Shown piece by piece: positions 1 to 5,848 of a stretch of 14,201 bases of DNA. Below the pieces are notes generated by a model, which was not told the origin of the DNA, made no database searches, and worked only from the letters and a program-made list of their open reading frames with translations. The position numbers and the translations under genes were made by a program. Position 1 is the first letter of the stretch, and every line of letters starts with the position of its first letter. The DNA is from CAZVUW01 sp964629825 (GTDB taxonomy: Bacteria; Actinomycetota; Nitriliruptoria; Euzebyales; Egibacteraceae): positions 1-14,201 of the forward strand of contig CAZVUW010000084.1 of assembly GCA_964629825.1 (NCBI GenBank), read 5' to 3'.

Positions 1-81
1 GACCCGGAGCCAACGCCGGACCCGGAACCGACACCGGACCCGGAACCGACGCCGGACCCGGAGCCGGAGCCGGAGCCGACG
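1..81 (+). repeat. 18-bp tandem repeat encoding a Pro-Glu-Thr-Pro-Asp linker
   Basis: Four consecutive 18-bp units starting gacccgga start at 1, 19, 37 and 55, followed by a partial unit. Each encodes PDPEPT or the variant DPEPEP. Third positions vary (gag/gaa, aca/acg/cca), so the protein repeat is kept while the DNA drifts. It reads in the same frame as the beta-propeller gene and gives an acidic, proline-rich, presumably extended linker ahead of the folded domain. The array runs off the left edge, so its full length is unknown. Confidence 0.85.
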
Positions 82-1068
82 CTGCCCATCGCCTTCACCG
101 GCGACGACTCCATCTGGCTGACCGACCTCGCCGGCGAGGCCGTGCAGGTGACCGACCCGCCCGCCGGCAGCTACGACCGCTCACCTGAGTGGTCTCCCGC
201 CGGTGACCGCCTGGCGTTCATCCGCGTCAACCCCGACGGTCGCGGCCAGCTCTGGGTCGCGGAGGTCTCGGGCGATGACATCAGCCTGCCCGCTGCTCCG
301 CTCGCCCTGTCAGGTCAGTCCTGCGATGGGGCCGTGGCCGACCCGGTCTGGAGCTCGGACTCCGAGCTGATCGCCCTGTCCTGCGCCGATGGCTACACCT
401 CCTCGCGGATCCTCGTCGTCGACGCCGACAGCGGACAGACGACCGTCGTGCCGGCTCCCGCCGGAGCACTCGACGCTCAGCCGGCCTGGAAGCCGGGGAG
501 CCCGGTGCTCGCCTTCCGGCGGGTGCACACCGACGTCCCCTACGGCGCGCCGGGTCGCGCCCAGATCCTGACGGCGACGCTGTCCGGCGGCGCGCCGAGC
601 GTCACGACCGTGATCGCCGACGACCACTACGCGGACGCCCCCGCGTGGTCGCCCGACGGCTCCCGGCTGGCCTACGCGGCCACCGACGAGCTGGCCACCA
701 AGACCCACCTGCGGGTCGCGACCCTCGCCAACGGCCAGGTCTCCACGCCGTGGATCGTGCCGTTCGGCCTGACGAGCTGGATCTGGGAGCTGCGCTGGGC
801 CGCCAACGGTGACCGCCTGGCGATCACCTGGGGCGATGGTGCGGCCACCTCGACCGTGAGCGTGCTGGCGCCCGGCGCCAGCGCCACGGACCTCGAGGGC
901 TGGGGCTTCGGCCCCGACTGGGCCCCCGACGGCTCCGCCATCGTCTACGACGCCCAGGTTGGCAGCGCCCCATACGGTCTGCGCTGGGGCTGGGGCAACA
1001 GCTCCGCCACCACGCCGATCCCGCTGCCCGCGGGAGTGGACGCCGCCTACGACGCGACCTGGCGCTAG
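1..1068 (+). CDS. Beta-propeller (PD40/TolB-like) protein, 3' part only
   Basis: The frame is open from base 1 to a TAG at 1066-1068 (355 codons visible), so the start lies outside the window. Residues 1-27 are a PDPEPT-type linker. The rest has repeated WSPDG-type blade motifs: WSPAGDRLAFIR, WSSDSELIALSC, WKPGSPVLAFRR, WSPDGSRLAYAA, WAANGDRLAITW and WAPDGSAIVYDA. This is the signature of WD40-like PD40 blades found in TolB and related six-bladed propellers. Such domains in actinobacteria are usually exported or surface-attached and act in protein binding or as an accessory to enzymes. The catalytic or anchoring part, if any, would be upstream and is not visible. The stop overlaps the stop of the convergent RimK-like gene by four bases (CTAG). 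The fold call is firm; the function is unknown. Confidence 0.85.
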   Translation, partial: DPEPTPDPEPTPDPEPTPDPEPEPEPTLPIAFTGDDSIWLTDLAGEAVQVTDPPAGSYDRSPEWSPAGDRLAFIRVNPDGRGQLWVAEVSGDDISLPAAPLALSGQSCDGAVADPVWSSDSELIALSCADGYTSSRILVVDADSGQTTVVPAPAGALDAQPAWKPGSPVLAFRRVHTDVPYGAPGRAQILTATLSGGAPSVTTVIADDHYADAPAWSPDGSRLAYAATDELATKTHLRVATLANGQVSTPWIVPFGLTSWIWELRWAANGDRLAITWGDGAATSTVSVLAPGASATDLEGWGFGPDWAPDGSAIVYDAQVGSAPYGLRWGWGNSSATTPIPLPAGVDAAYDATWR

Positions 1069-2291
1069 CCGGAGGCTGCGACGCCGCTGCTCAGAGGATC
1101 CTCCGGAAGAGGGTCCTCGGGCAGCGGCGCCACCTTCGGGCGTGACTTGCGCCGCCGGCGCTCAGGCACCAGGTCGCGCATCGACTCGAGCCGCCCGAAG
1201 CACAGCAGGCGGTCGCCCGGCTCGAGCTCGCGGTTCCCGCGCGGGTTCGGGATCACCTTCGTCCCGCGGGTCAGGGTCAGCACCTGGATGTCGAGGTCGC
1301 GCAGGCGAGACTCCCGGATCGTCTTGCCCACGATGTGCGCTCCGTCGCGCACGAGCAGCTCGGCCACGCCGTAGCCGGAGCTGACGGTCAGCCGCTGCCG
1401 GACGTCGATCTCCGGGAACGCCACCTGGGCGGCGATGAAGTCGACGATGGCTCCGGCGACGTCCAGGCCGGTGGTGGTCTCGATGCCTTCGAGCCCGGGC
1501 GAGGAGTTCACCTCGATCACAAGTGGACCGTCGTCGCTCTCGAGCATGTCCACACCCGCCACCCGCAGCCCCATGATCTGGGCCGACTGCACGGCGACGC
1601 GCTGGTACTCCTCGTCGAGCTCGACCAGCTCGGTCGTCCCGCCGCGATGCAGGTTCGAGCGGAACTCATCGCCGCGCGCACGCCGGCGCATGGCTGCGAC
1701 CACGCGGTCGCCGACCACCAAGGCGCGGATGTCGCGACCGTGGCTCTCGGCCACGAAGCGCTGGATGAGCACGTTCTGCTTGGTGCTCTGAAGCGTCTCG
1801 ATGACCGCCTCGGCCACCTTCTTGTTGGGCGCCAGGATGACGCCAATGCCCTGGGTGCCCTCGAGCAGCTTGATCACCACCGGAGCGCCACCCACGCGAT
1901 CGATGGCCGGCAGCACGTCCTTGCGATCGCGCACGAACGTCGTGGCGGGGATCCCGATGGCATGCCGGGACAGGATCTGGATCGCGCGCAGCTTGTCGCG
2001 AGAGTTGGCGATGCCCGCCGCGGTGATGGGCGTGTAGACGTCCATCTGCTCGAACTGGCGCACCACGGCCATGCCGAAGTAGGTGATCGACGCCCCGATT
2101 CTCGGGATGATCGCGTCGTAGTGGGAGAGCGGCTTACCGCGGTACTGCAGGTCCGGATCCTCGCTCGCGAGGTCGATGGCGAACCGCAGCGTGTTGAGGA
2201 CCTTGACGCGATGGCCGCGCTCGAGCGCCGCCGCCTTCAGCCGTCTCGTGCTGTAGCTCTGCGGCGCTCGCGACAGGATTGCGAGCTTCAT
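1065..2291 (-). CDS. rimK: RimK-family alpha-L-glutamate ligase with C-terminal RCK_C (TrkA_C) domain
   Basis: The protein has 408 aa. Residues 1-290 follow E. coli RimK closely (MKLAILSR start, DAIIPRIG at 59-66, GGAPVVIKLLEGTQGIGVIL at 134-153, RSNLHRGG at 211-218, EVNSSPGLEGIE at 260-271). These cover the RimK N-domain and the ATP-grasp fold with nucleotide and metal-binding residues. RimK adds glutamates to the C-terminus of ribosomal protein S6; relatives act on other substrates. E. coli RimK is 300 aa. Here residues about 305-375 form an added domain (VAELLVRDGAHIVGKTIRES...LEPGDRLLCFG) that reads as RCK_C/TrkA_C, a small-ligand domain of K+ transport regulators. A basic tail (RRRRKSR) and a PLPED repeat follow. 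Start ATG at 2291 has no clear Shine-Dalgarno. It lies 54 bp downstream of the GlxA-like gene on the same strand. S6 glutamylation as the reaction is inferred by family only. Confidence 0.88.
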   Translation of the reverse strand: MKLAILSRAPQSYSTRRLKAAALERGHRVKVLNTLRFAIDLASEDPDLQYRGKPLSHYDAIIPRIGASITYFGMAVVRQFEQMDVYTPITAAGIANSRDKLRAIQILSRHAIGIPATTFVRDRKDVLPAIDRVGGAPVVIKLLEGTQGIGVILAPNKKVAEAVIETLQSTKQNVLIQRFVAESHGRDIRALVVGDRVVAAMRRRARGDEFRSNLHRGGTTELVELDEEYQRVAVQSAQIMGLRVAGVDMLESDDGPLVIEVNSSPGLEGIETTTGLDVAGAIVDFIAAQVAFPEIDVRQRLTVSSGYGVAELLVRDGAHIVGKTIRESRLRDLDIQVLTLTRGTKVIPNPRGNRELEPGDRLLCFGRLESMRDLVPERRRRKSRPKVAPLPEDPLPEDPLSSGVAASG

Positions 2292-2313
2292 CCGGGTGCA
2301 CCGATCTCAGGGG

Positions 2314-2332
2314 TCGCGGAAAGGGCCCGCGA
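2314..2332 (-). promoter_or_regulatory. Hairpin between the AraC-type regulator and rimK
   Basis: TCGCGG (2314-2319) and CCGCGA (2327-2332) form a perfect 6-bp stem with a 7-nt loop, in the 54-bp spacer upstream of the rimK-like start. There is no T-tract. It could be a weak terminator for the upstream regulator gene, an attenuator, or chance in GC-rich DNA. Confidence 0.35.
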
Positions 2333-2345
2333 ACCTGATCGGATG

Positions 2346-3356
2346 CTAGCCGCGGACGGGCACGCGCTCCGCGTCCGGAGGTGTCCGGTTTGCCGTGCCC
2401 TCGGCGGGGCGCTCCGCCCCCTTGAAGGTGCGGCGGTAAGCGGTCGGTGTGGTGCCGAGCTCGCGGCGGAAGTGCTCGCGCAGATTGGTGGCTGACCCGA
2501 AGCCCGACCGGTGCGCGATGCGATCGACGTCGAGGTCCGTGGTCTCGAGCAGCTCCTGCGCCGCCTGAAGGCGCTGACGCAGCACCCAGCGGAACGGGGT
2601 CGTCCCGGTGGCCTCCTTGAAGCGACGCGCGAACGTCCGCTCGCTCATGGCGACGCGCGCGGCCATCTCGGCCACGGTCACATCGCGGTGGAGCTGACCG
2701 CTCAGCCAGTCCAGCAGCGGCGCCATGCCATCGGAGGGCACACGCGGGGCGTGCGGCGGGTCGATGAACTGCGCCTGCCCGCCGTCGCGGTGGGGCGGGA
2801 CGACCATGCGACGCGCCACCGCCCGGGCGATGTCGGCGCCGAAGTCCTTGCGGACGATGTGAAGGGCCAGGTCGATCCCCGCCGCCGTCCCGGCCGATGT
2901 GAGGACGTCGCCCTCGTCGACGAAGAGGACGTTCGGGTCCAGCTGCACGCGCGGGAAGCGGCGCCGGAACCGCTCGGTCTCGATCCAGTGCGCCGTCGCC
3001 CGGCGCCCATCCAGCAGGCCCGCGGCCGCCAGCACGAAGCAGCCGCTGCAGAACGACACGATGCGCGCACCACGCCGATGGGCGTCGACGACCACCTCCA
3101 GGAGCTCCGCCGGCGGGTCCGAGTCGACCGGGCCCTGCGGGATGATGACCGTGTCCGCCGTCGCAACGTCCTCCAGCCCGTGGCTCCCGCGCAGCTTGGC
3201 GCCCCCCGCAAGCGTCACCTCGCCGGGCGTGCAGAGGCGGAACTCGTACCACTCGACGCCGAGGTACGACCGATCGGTGCCGAACACCTCGGCGGCCACG
3301 GCGAACTCGAAGGGCTCGAAGCCGTCCAGGACGACGGTGGCGACGACGTGAGCCAT
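2346..3356 (-). CDS. GlxA-type AraC family transcriptional regulator with DJ-1/PfpI domain
   Basis: The protein has 336 aa. Residues 3-170 are a DJ-1/PfpI-like (class I glutamine amidotransferase-like) domain with the nucleophile-elbow region ARIVSFCSGCFVLAAAG (97-113; Cys103 and Cys106) and the following RRATAHW. Residues about 222-311 are an AraC-type double helix-turn-helix: VTVAEMAARVAMSERTFARR is the first HTH, and VDRIAHRSGFGSATNLREHF is the second, followed by GTTPTAYRR. This is the standard GlxA/FtrA/CdhR-type architecture; characterised members control amino-acid, amine or choline-type catabolism. The start ATG at 3356 is fixed by a near-ideal AGGAGG five bases upstream. The reading frame runs on into the N gap, but the ribosome site makes longer starts unlikely. 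The promoter and any divergent target gene are hidden by the gap. The ligand is unknown. rimK lies downstream on the same strand. Confidence 0.93.
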   Translation of the reverse strand: MAHVVATVVLDGFEPFEFAVAAEVFGTDRSYLGVEWYEFRLCTPGEVTLAGGAKLRGSHGLEDVATADTVIIPQGPVDSDPPAELLEVVVDAHRRGARIVSFCSGCFVLAAAGLLDGRRATAHWIETERFRRRFPRVQLDPNVLFVDEGDVLTSAGTAAGIDLALHIVRKDFGADIARAVARRMVVPPHRDGGQAQFIDPPHAPRVPSDGMAPLLDWLSGQLHRDVTVAEMAARVAMSERTFARRFKEATGTTPFRWVLRQRLQAAQELLETTDLDVDRIAHRSGFGSATNLREHFRRELGTTPTAYRRTFKGAERPAEGTANRTPPDAERVPVRG

Positions 3357-3367
3357 GCGGTCCTCCT

Positions 3368-3467
3368 NNNNNNNNNNNNNNNNNNNNNNNNNNNNNNNNN
3401 NNNNNNNNNNNNNNNNNNNNNNNNNNNNNNNNNNNNNNNNNNNNNNNNNNNNNNNNNNNNNNNNNNN
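3368..3467. other. Assembly gap (100 N)
   Basis: Exactly 100 unknown bases, the customary placeholder for a scaffold gap of unknown true size. It begins right after the ribosome-binding site of the GlxA-type gene. That gene's promoter, and possibly whole genes, may be missing here. The distance and linkage between the two sides are not certain. Confidence 0.98.
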
Positions 3468-3546
3468 TAGAGGGTTTGGCGGGATCCCTTCGACAAGTGT
3501 CATCTCTGCCACGGGCATCTGCAACCTGGCACGTCAGCCTGGGGTT

Positions 3547-3563
3547 CTGCCGATCTTCGGCAG
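3547..3563 (+). promoter_or_regulatory. Inverted repeat in the leader of the 81-aa gene
   Basis: CTGCCGA (3547-3553), loop TCT, TCGGCAG (3557-3563): a perfect 7-bp inverted repeat ending 10 bases before the AGGAGG ribosome site at 3574-3579. As RNA it would be a stable stem just ahead of the initiation region; as DNA it could be an operator. I see no convincing -35/-10 pair in the 117 bases between the gap and the start codon. Confidence 0.45.
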
Positions 3564-3584
3564 CCGCCTAGACAGGAGGATGGG

Positions 3585-3830
3585 ATGACGGCCGTGTCTC
3601 AGCTCACCGATCTTGATGTCCTGGCGCAGTGGGTCGCGGAGCGGCTTGAGCTCGGTGACGAGCGCTCCGCGTGGGAGGTGACCGTCGCCCTCGAGGAGGC
3701 CGCCGGGCTGGACCCGGACGCCGCCGACCAGCCTCCCAGCCCGATCATCGCCCGCCGCTTCGCCCGCGCGCACACCCTGATGGTGGAGCGCGGCGTGGAT
3801 CAGCTGCGGCTGCCCGCTCTCGCCGCCTGA
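3585..3830 (+). CDS. Hypothetical small protein, 81 aa
   Basis: ATG at 3585 sits five bases after AGGAGG, a strong site that supports real translation. The competing ATG at 3580 is out of frame. The 81-aa product is acidic, lacks Cys and has no membrane segment. It starts with a helix-rich stretch (LTDLDVLAQWVAERLELG), has an acidic alanine-rich middle (ALEEAAGLDPDAADQ), and ends with a basic helix (PIIARRFARAHTLMVERG) and a short LRLPAL tail. I do not recognise the family. It stands alone on its strand, 20 bp from the convergent YigZ-family gene, with a leader hairpin upstream. A short cytosolic regulator or partner protein is possible, but nothing in the sequence says so. Confidence 0.7.
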   Translation: MTAVSQLTDLDVLAQWVAERLELGDERSAWEVTVALEEAAGLDPDAADQPPSPIIARRFARAHTLMVERGVDQLRLPALAA

Positions 3831-3850
3831 CGACCAGTGGAGACCGCGCC

Positions 3851-4498
3851 TCACCGACCGACCGCGCGGACCTCCTCACCGCGCTCCACGAGGTCATGCC
3901 CGATGCCGCTGGCAGCCAGCATGGTCCTCAGCGCCTCGCCGGCAGCCAGCGGGGCGGCCACCTCAAAGGCCGCCCCCTCGCTGCTGTAGCGCCCTTCGCC
4001 GACCTCAGCGCCGGCGGCCTCCGCCCAGGCCCGAAGCCGGTGCTCCAGCCGCCCGACATCGCGCAGGTCAGTCCGCACGTCGAAGACCGCGAGGCGGCGC
4101 CGAGGAAGGCGCTCCGCGGCCTCGACCGCTGCGGCCGTCGCAGCCGAGTAGGCCCTTGTGAGCCCCCCGGTGCCGAGCAGCACACCACCGAAGTAGCGCG
4201 TGACGACCGCCACCACATCCGACAGCCCCGCACCGCGCAGGACCGCCAGGATCGGCGCTCCGGCCGTGCCCGCGGGCTCACCGTCGTCGTTCGAGCGCTC
4301 ACGCTCACCGGCCAGCCCGAAGATCATCCCGGTGCAGTGGTGGCGGGCGTCGAACATCTCGCGCCGCACCGCGGCGATCACCTCGTCGGCGGCGCTGCGG
4401 TCCGCCGCCGGCGCAAGGGTCGTGATGAAGCGCGAGCGCTGCACCACGATCTCCCTGCGCACGGCGGCGCGGATGGTGTCTAGCGGTTCGTCTCTCAC
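3851..4498 (-). CDS. yigZ: YigZ/IMPACT (UPF0029) family protein
   Basis: The protein has 215 aa, the usual length of bacterial YigZ. The N-terminal UPF0029/Impact domain (about 10-130) shows the family hallmarks: IVVQRSRFI, FDARHHCTGMIFG, SNDDGEPAGTAGAPIL (69-84) and VTRYFGGVLLGTGGLTRAYS (99-118). The C-terminal 135-205 matches the DUF1949 half. E. coli YigZ is structurally characterised but its role is not settled. The eukaryotic relative IMPACT/Yih1 interferes with Gcn2 activation in translation control. The start is GTG at 4498, with no clear ribosome site, eight bases after the stop of the upstream membrane-protein gene, which suggests a coupled two-gene operon. The gene end is 20 bp from the end of the convergent 81-aa gene. 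Confidence 0.93.
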   Translation of the reverse strand: MRDEPLDTIRAAVRREIVVQRSRFITTLAPAADRSAADEVIAAVRREMFDARHHCTGMIFGLAGERERSNDDGEPAGTAGAPILAVLRGAGLSDVVAVVTRYFGGVLLGTGGLTRAYSAATAAAVEAAERLPRRRLAVFDVRTDLRDVGRLEHRLRAWAEAAGAEVGEGRYSSEGAAFEVAAPLAAGEALRTMLAASGIGHDLVERGEEVRAVGR

Positions 4499-4506
4499 CG
4501 CTGGGA

Positions 4507-4932
4507 TCAGGCGGCGGCGTGCTCCGCGATCACCTTCTCGCTGACGTCGCGGATCCCGAGGCCGATGAGGACGAACAGCACCCCCATCCCAAAGGCCATC
4601 GCGGCGACGCCGAACGCGAGGACCGACGTGAACAGGGATGCCTGGAGGAACGACGAGTTCATGGCGGTCTCGCGCAAGGGGTCGTCGCGATCCAGCTCGG
4701 CGTAGGTCAGCCCGCCGGTCGCCTCCAGCGTGTGCTTCTGGATGACGTCGGCCTGGCAGTAGGCCGTGAACGGCCCTGCCACCTCACGTCCGGGCAGGCA
4801 GGCGTCGTCCGGGGTGACGATGTTCTGCTCCGCCAGGGTGCTGCTCACCATCACCCAGGTGGCGATGCCGCCCAGGATCAGGAGAACGCCGAGAACGATG
4901 GAGCCGTACGAAGCGAGCCTTCGAATGCCCAC
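4507..4932 (-). CDS. Two-helix membrane protein (family often mislabelled 'aromatic ring-opening dioxygenase LigA')
   Basis: The protein has 141 aa from GTG at 4932. AAAGG lies eight bases upstream of this codon but only two upstream of the alternative GTG at 4938, so I prefer 4932. A first membrane helix at about residues 8-31 (IVLGVLLILGGIATWVMVS) is followed by an extracytoplasmic segment of about 70 residues. That segment has two Cys (DACLPG and TAYCQAD) and the conserved-looking stretch ATGGLTYAELDRDDPLR. A second helix is near 104-128 (LAFGVAAMAFGMGVLFVLIG). From memory, close relatives in streptomycetes carry the name 'LigA', but nothing here resembles a dioxygenase. Function is unknown. 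It lies eight bases upstream of the YigZ-family gene and is divergent from the MOSC gene across about 100 bp. The in-frame region beyond 4938 is only the antisense of the MOSC gene. Confidence 0.83.
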   Translation of the reverse strand: MGIRRLASYGSIVLGVLLILGGIATWVMVSSTLAEQNIVTPDDACLPGREVAGPFTAYCQADVIQKHTLEATGGLTYAELDRDDPLRETAMNSSFLQASLFTSVLAFGVAAMAFGMGVLFVLIGLGIRDVSEKVIAEHAAA

Positions 4933-5006
4933 GTGCACTGCCTTTCTGTCGGGCGGCGGTTCGAGATTGCGGGAACCTAGATCATCTGGGAGTGCAATCC
5001 CACGTA

Positions 5007-5040
5007 CTGTGCGCAATCCGCGCGTCACTACACTGCCTGG
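5007..5040 (+). promoter_or_regulatory. Candidate leaderless promoter of the MOSC gene
   Basis: TACACT at 5029-5034 fits the actinobacterial -10 pattern TANNNT and ends six bases before the ATG at 5041. This places the likely transcription start on or next to the A of the start codon. No Shine-Dalgarno is present upstream of that ATG, as expected for a leaderless mRNA. The -35 region (near 5007-5012, ctgtgc) is poor. This is inference from spacing; transcript 5' ends would decide. Confidence 0.5.
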
Positions 5041-5787
5041 ATGCGTACTGTCGAAGCCCTCCGCGTCGCCCCTGTGAAGGGCCTCCGCGCCGTGCGGCGG
5101 GAGCGCGTCCACATCGACCGCAGCGGCGTGGCGGAGGACCGCCGGCTGTTCCTGGTCGACGGAGACGGCGCCGTCGTCACCTCCCGCCGGCACCCCGGGC
5201 TGGTCGCGGTCGTCCCGGACCTCGACCTGGCGGAGCGCAGGCTGCGTCTGACGCTGCCGGATGGCGGGGTCGTGACCGCTGACCTCGACGCGCTGGGCGC
5301 CGGCGTCCAGACGCGCCTGTTCGGCAAGGACCGCAGCGGGCGGGTGCTCGGCGGCGAAGCTGCCGCTGCCCTCTCCGACCTCGTCGGAGAGCCGATCAGG
5401 CTGGTGCTCGCCGATGGTCCCGGCGTCGGCTGGGACGAGGGGCCGGTCTCCCTCATCGGCTCCGCGTCGGTCGCCGCGGTCCCCGCGCCGAGTGGCGCCG
5501 CCGATCGCTACCGGATGCTGATCGAGGTCTCCGGCACGGTGCCGTTCGAAGAGGACAGCTGGGTGGGTCGCGACGTCATCGCCGGCTCCGCCGTCCTGCG
5601 GATCAGCCATCAGCTCGTGCGCTGCGTGGTGATCACTCGCGAGCCCACGACCGGTGCGCACGACTGGGATGGGCTCGAGGAGCTCAGGCGGGTTCGCGGG
5701 GAGAACGGCCTCTGCCTCGGCGTCATAGCCGAGGTGGCCGAGCCGGGCGGCGTCGCCGTCGGCGACCAGGTGCGCGCACTGGGCTGA
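5041..5787 (+). CDS. MOSC domain-containing protein (YcbX/mARC-like)
   Basis: The protein has 248 aa. The N-terminal MOSC_N beta-barrel region (about 1-110) begins VEALRVAPVKGLRAV and includes GVAEDRRLFLVDGDG. The C-terminal MOSC domain (about 125-247) includes GPVSLIGSASVAAV, RYRMLIEVSGTVPFEEDSWVG, and the conserved Cys195 in LVRCVVITREPTTG, the residue thought to handle sulfur or bind molybdenum in this superfamily. MOSC proteins either transfer sulfur or, like YcbX and mARC, bind Mo cofactor and reduce N-hydroxylated compounds. The usual RPN motif of mARC/YcbX reads RML here, so substrate handling may differ. No ferredoxin domain is fused. The gene is monocistronic, with a possible leaderless promoter and a strong terminator just after it. 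Biochemical role is unassigned; the cofactor link to the sulfite-oxidase-fold gene at 9313 is only suggestive. Confidence 0.88.
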   Translation: MRTVEALRVAPVKGLRAVRRERVHIDRSGVAEDRRLFLVDGDGAVVTSRRHPGLVAVVPDLDLAERRLRLTLPDGGVVTADLDALGAGVQTRLFGKDRSGRVLGGEAAAALSDLVGEPIRLVLADGPGVGWDEGPVSLIGSASVAAVPAPSGAADRYRMLIEVSGTVPFEEDSWVGRDVIAGSAVLRISHQLVRCVVITREPTTGAHDWDGLEELRRVRGENGLCLGVIAEVAEPGGVAVGDQVRALG

Positions 5788-5807
5788 CGGGCTGCCGCGG
5801 TCCTGAG

Positions 5808-5844
5808 GACGGCCGGCGGGGCCCGCCCTTCCCCGCCGGCCGTC
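5808..5844. terminator. Bidirectional terminator hairpin, perfect 14-bp stem
   Basis: GACGGCCGGCGGGG (5808-5821) pairs perfectly with CCCCGCCGGCCGTC (5831-5844) around a 9-nt loop. It lies in the 61-bp space between the ends of the convergent MOSC and DUF4389 genes. Neither side has a long T-tract, as is common for high-GC actinobacterial terminators. Confidence 0.85.
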
Positions 5845-5848
5845 GATC

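Noticed and set aside
1..81. CRISPR-like or non-coding tandem repeat
   Set aside because: The 18-bp repeat has no spacers, stays in the coding frame and encodes a regular Pro/Glu/Asp linker.
1335..2495. Long plus-strand frame over the rimK region
   Set aside because: It is a GC-driven mirror of rimK on the opposite strand, rich in Asp/His/Arg/Gly with no domain motif.
3360..3524. N-terminal extension of the GlxA-type regulator through the gap
   Set aside because: Translation across unknown bases is meaningless, and AGGAGG five bases before ATG 3356 fixes the start.
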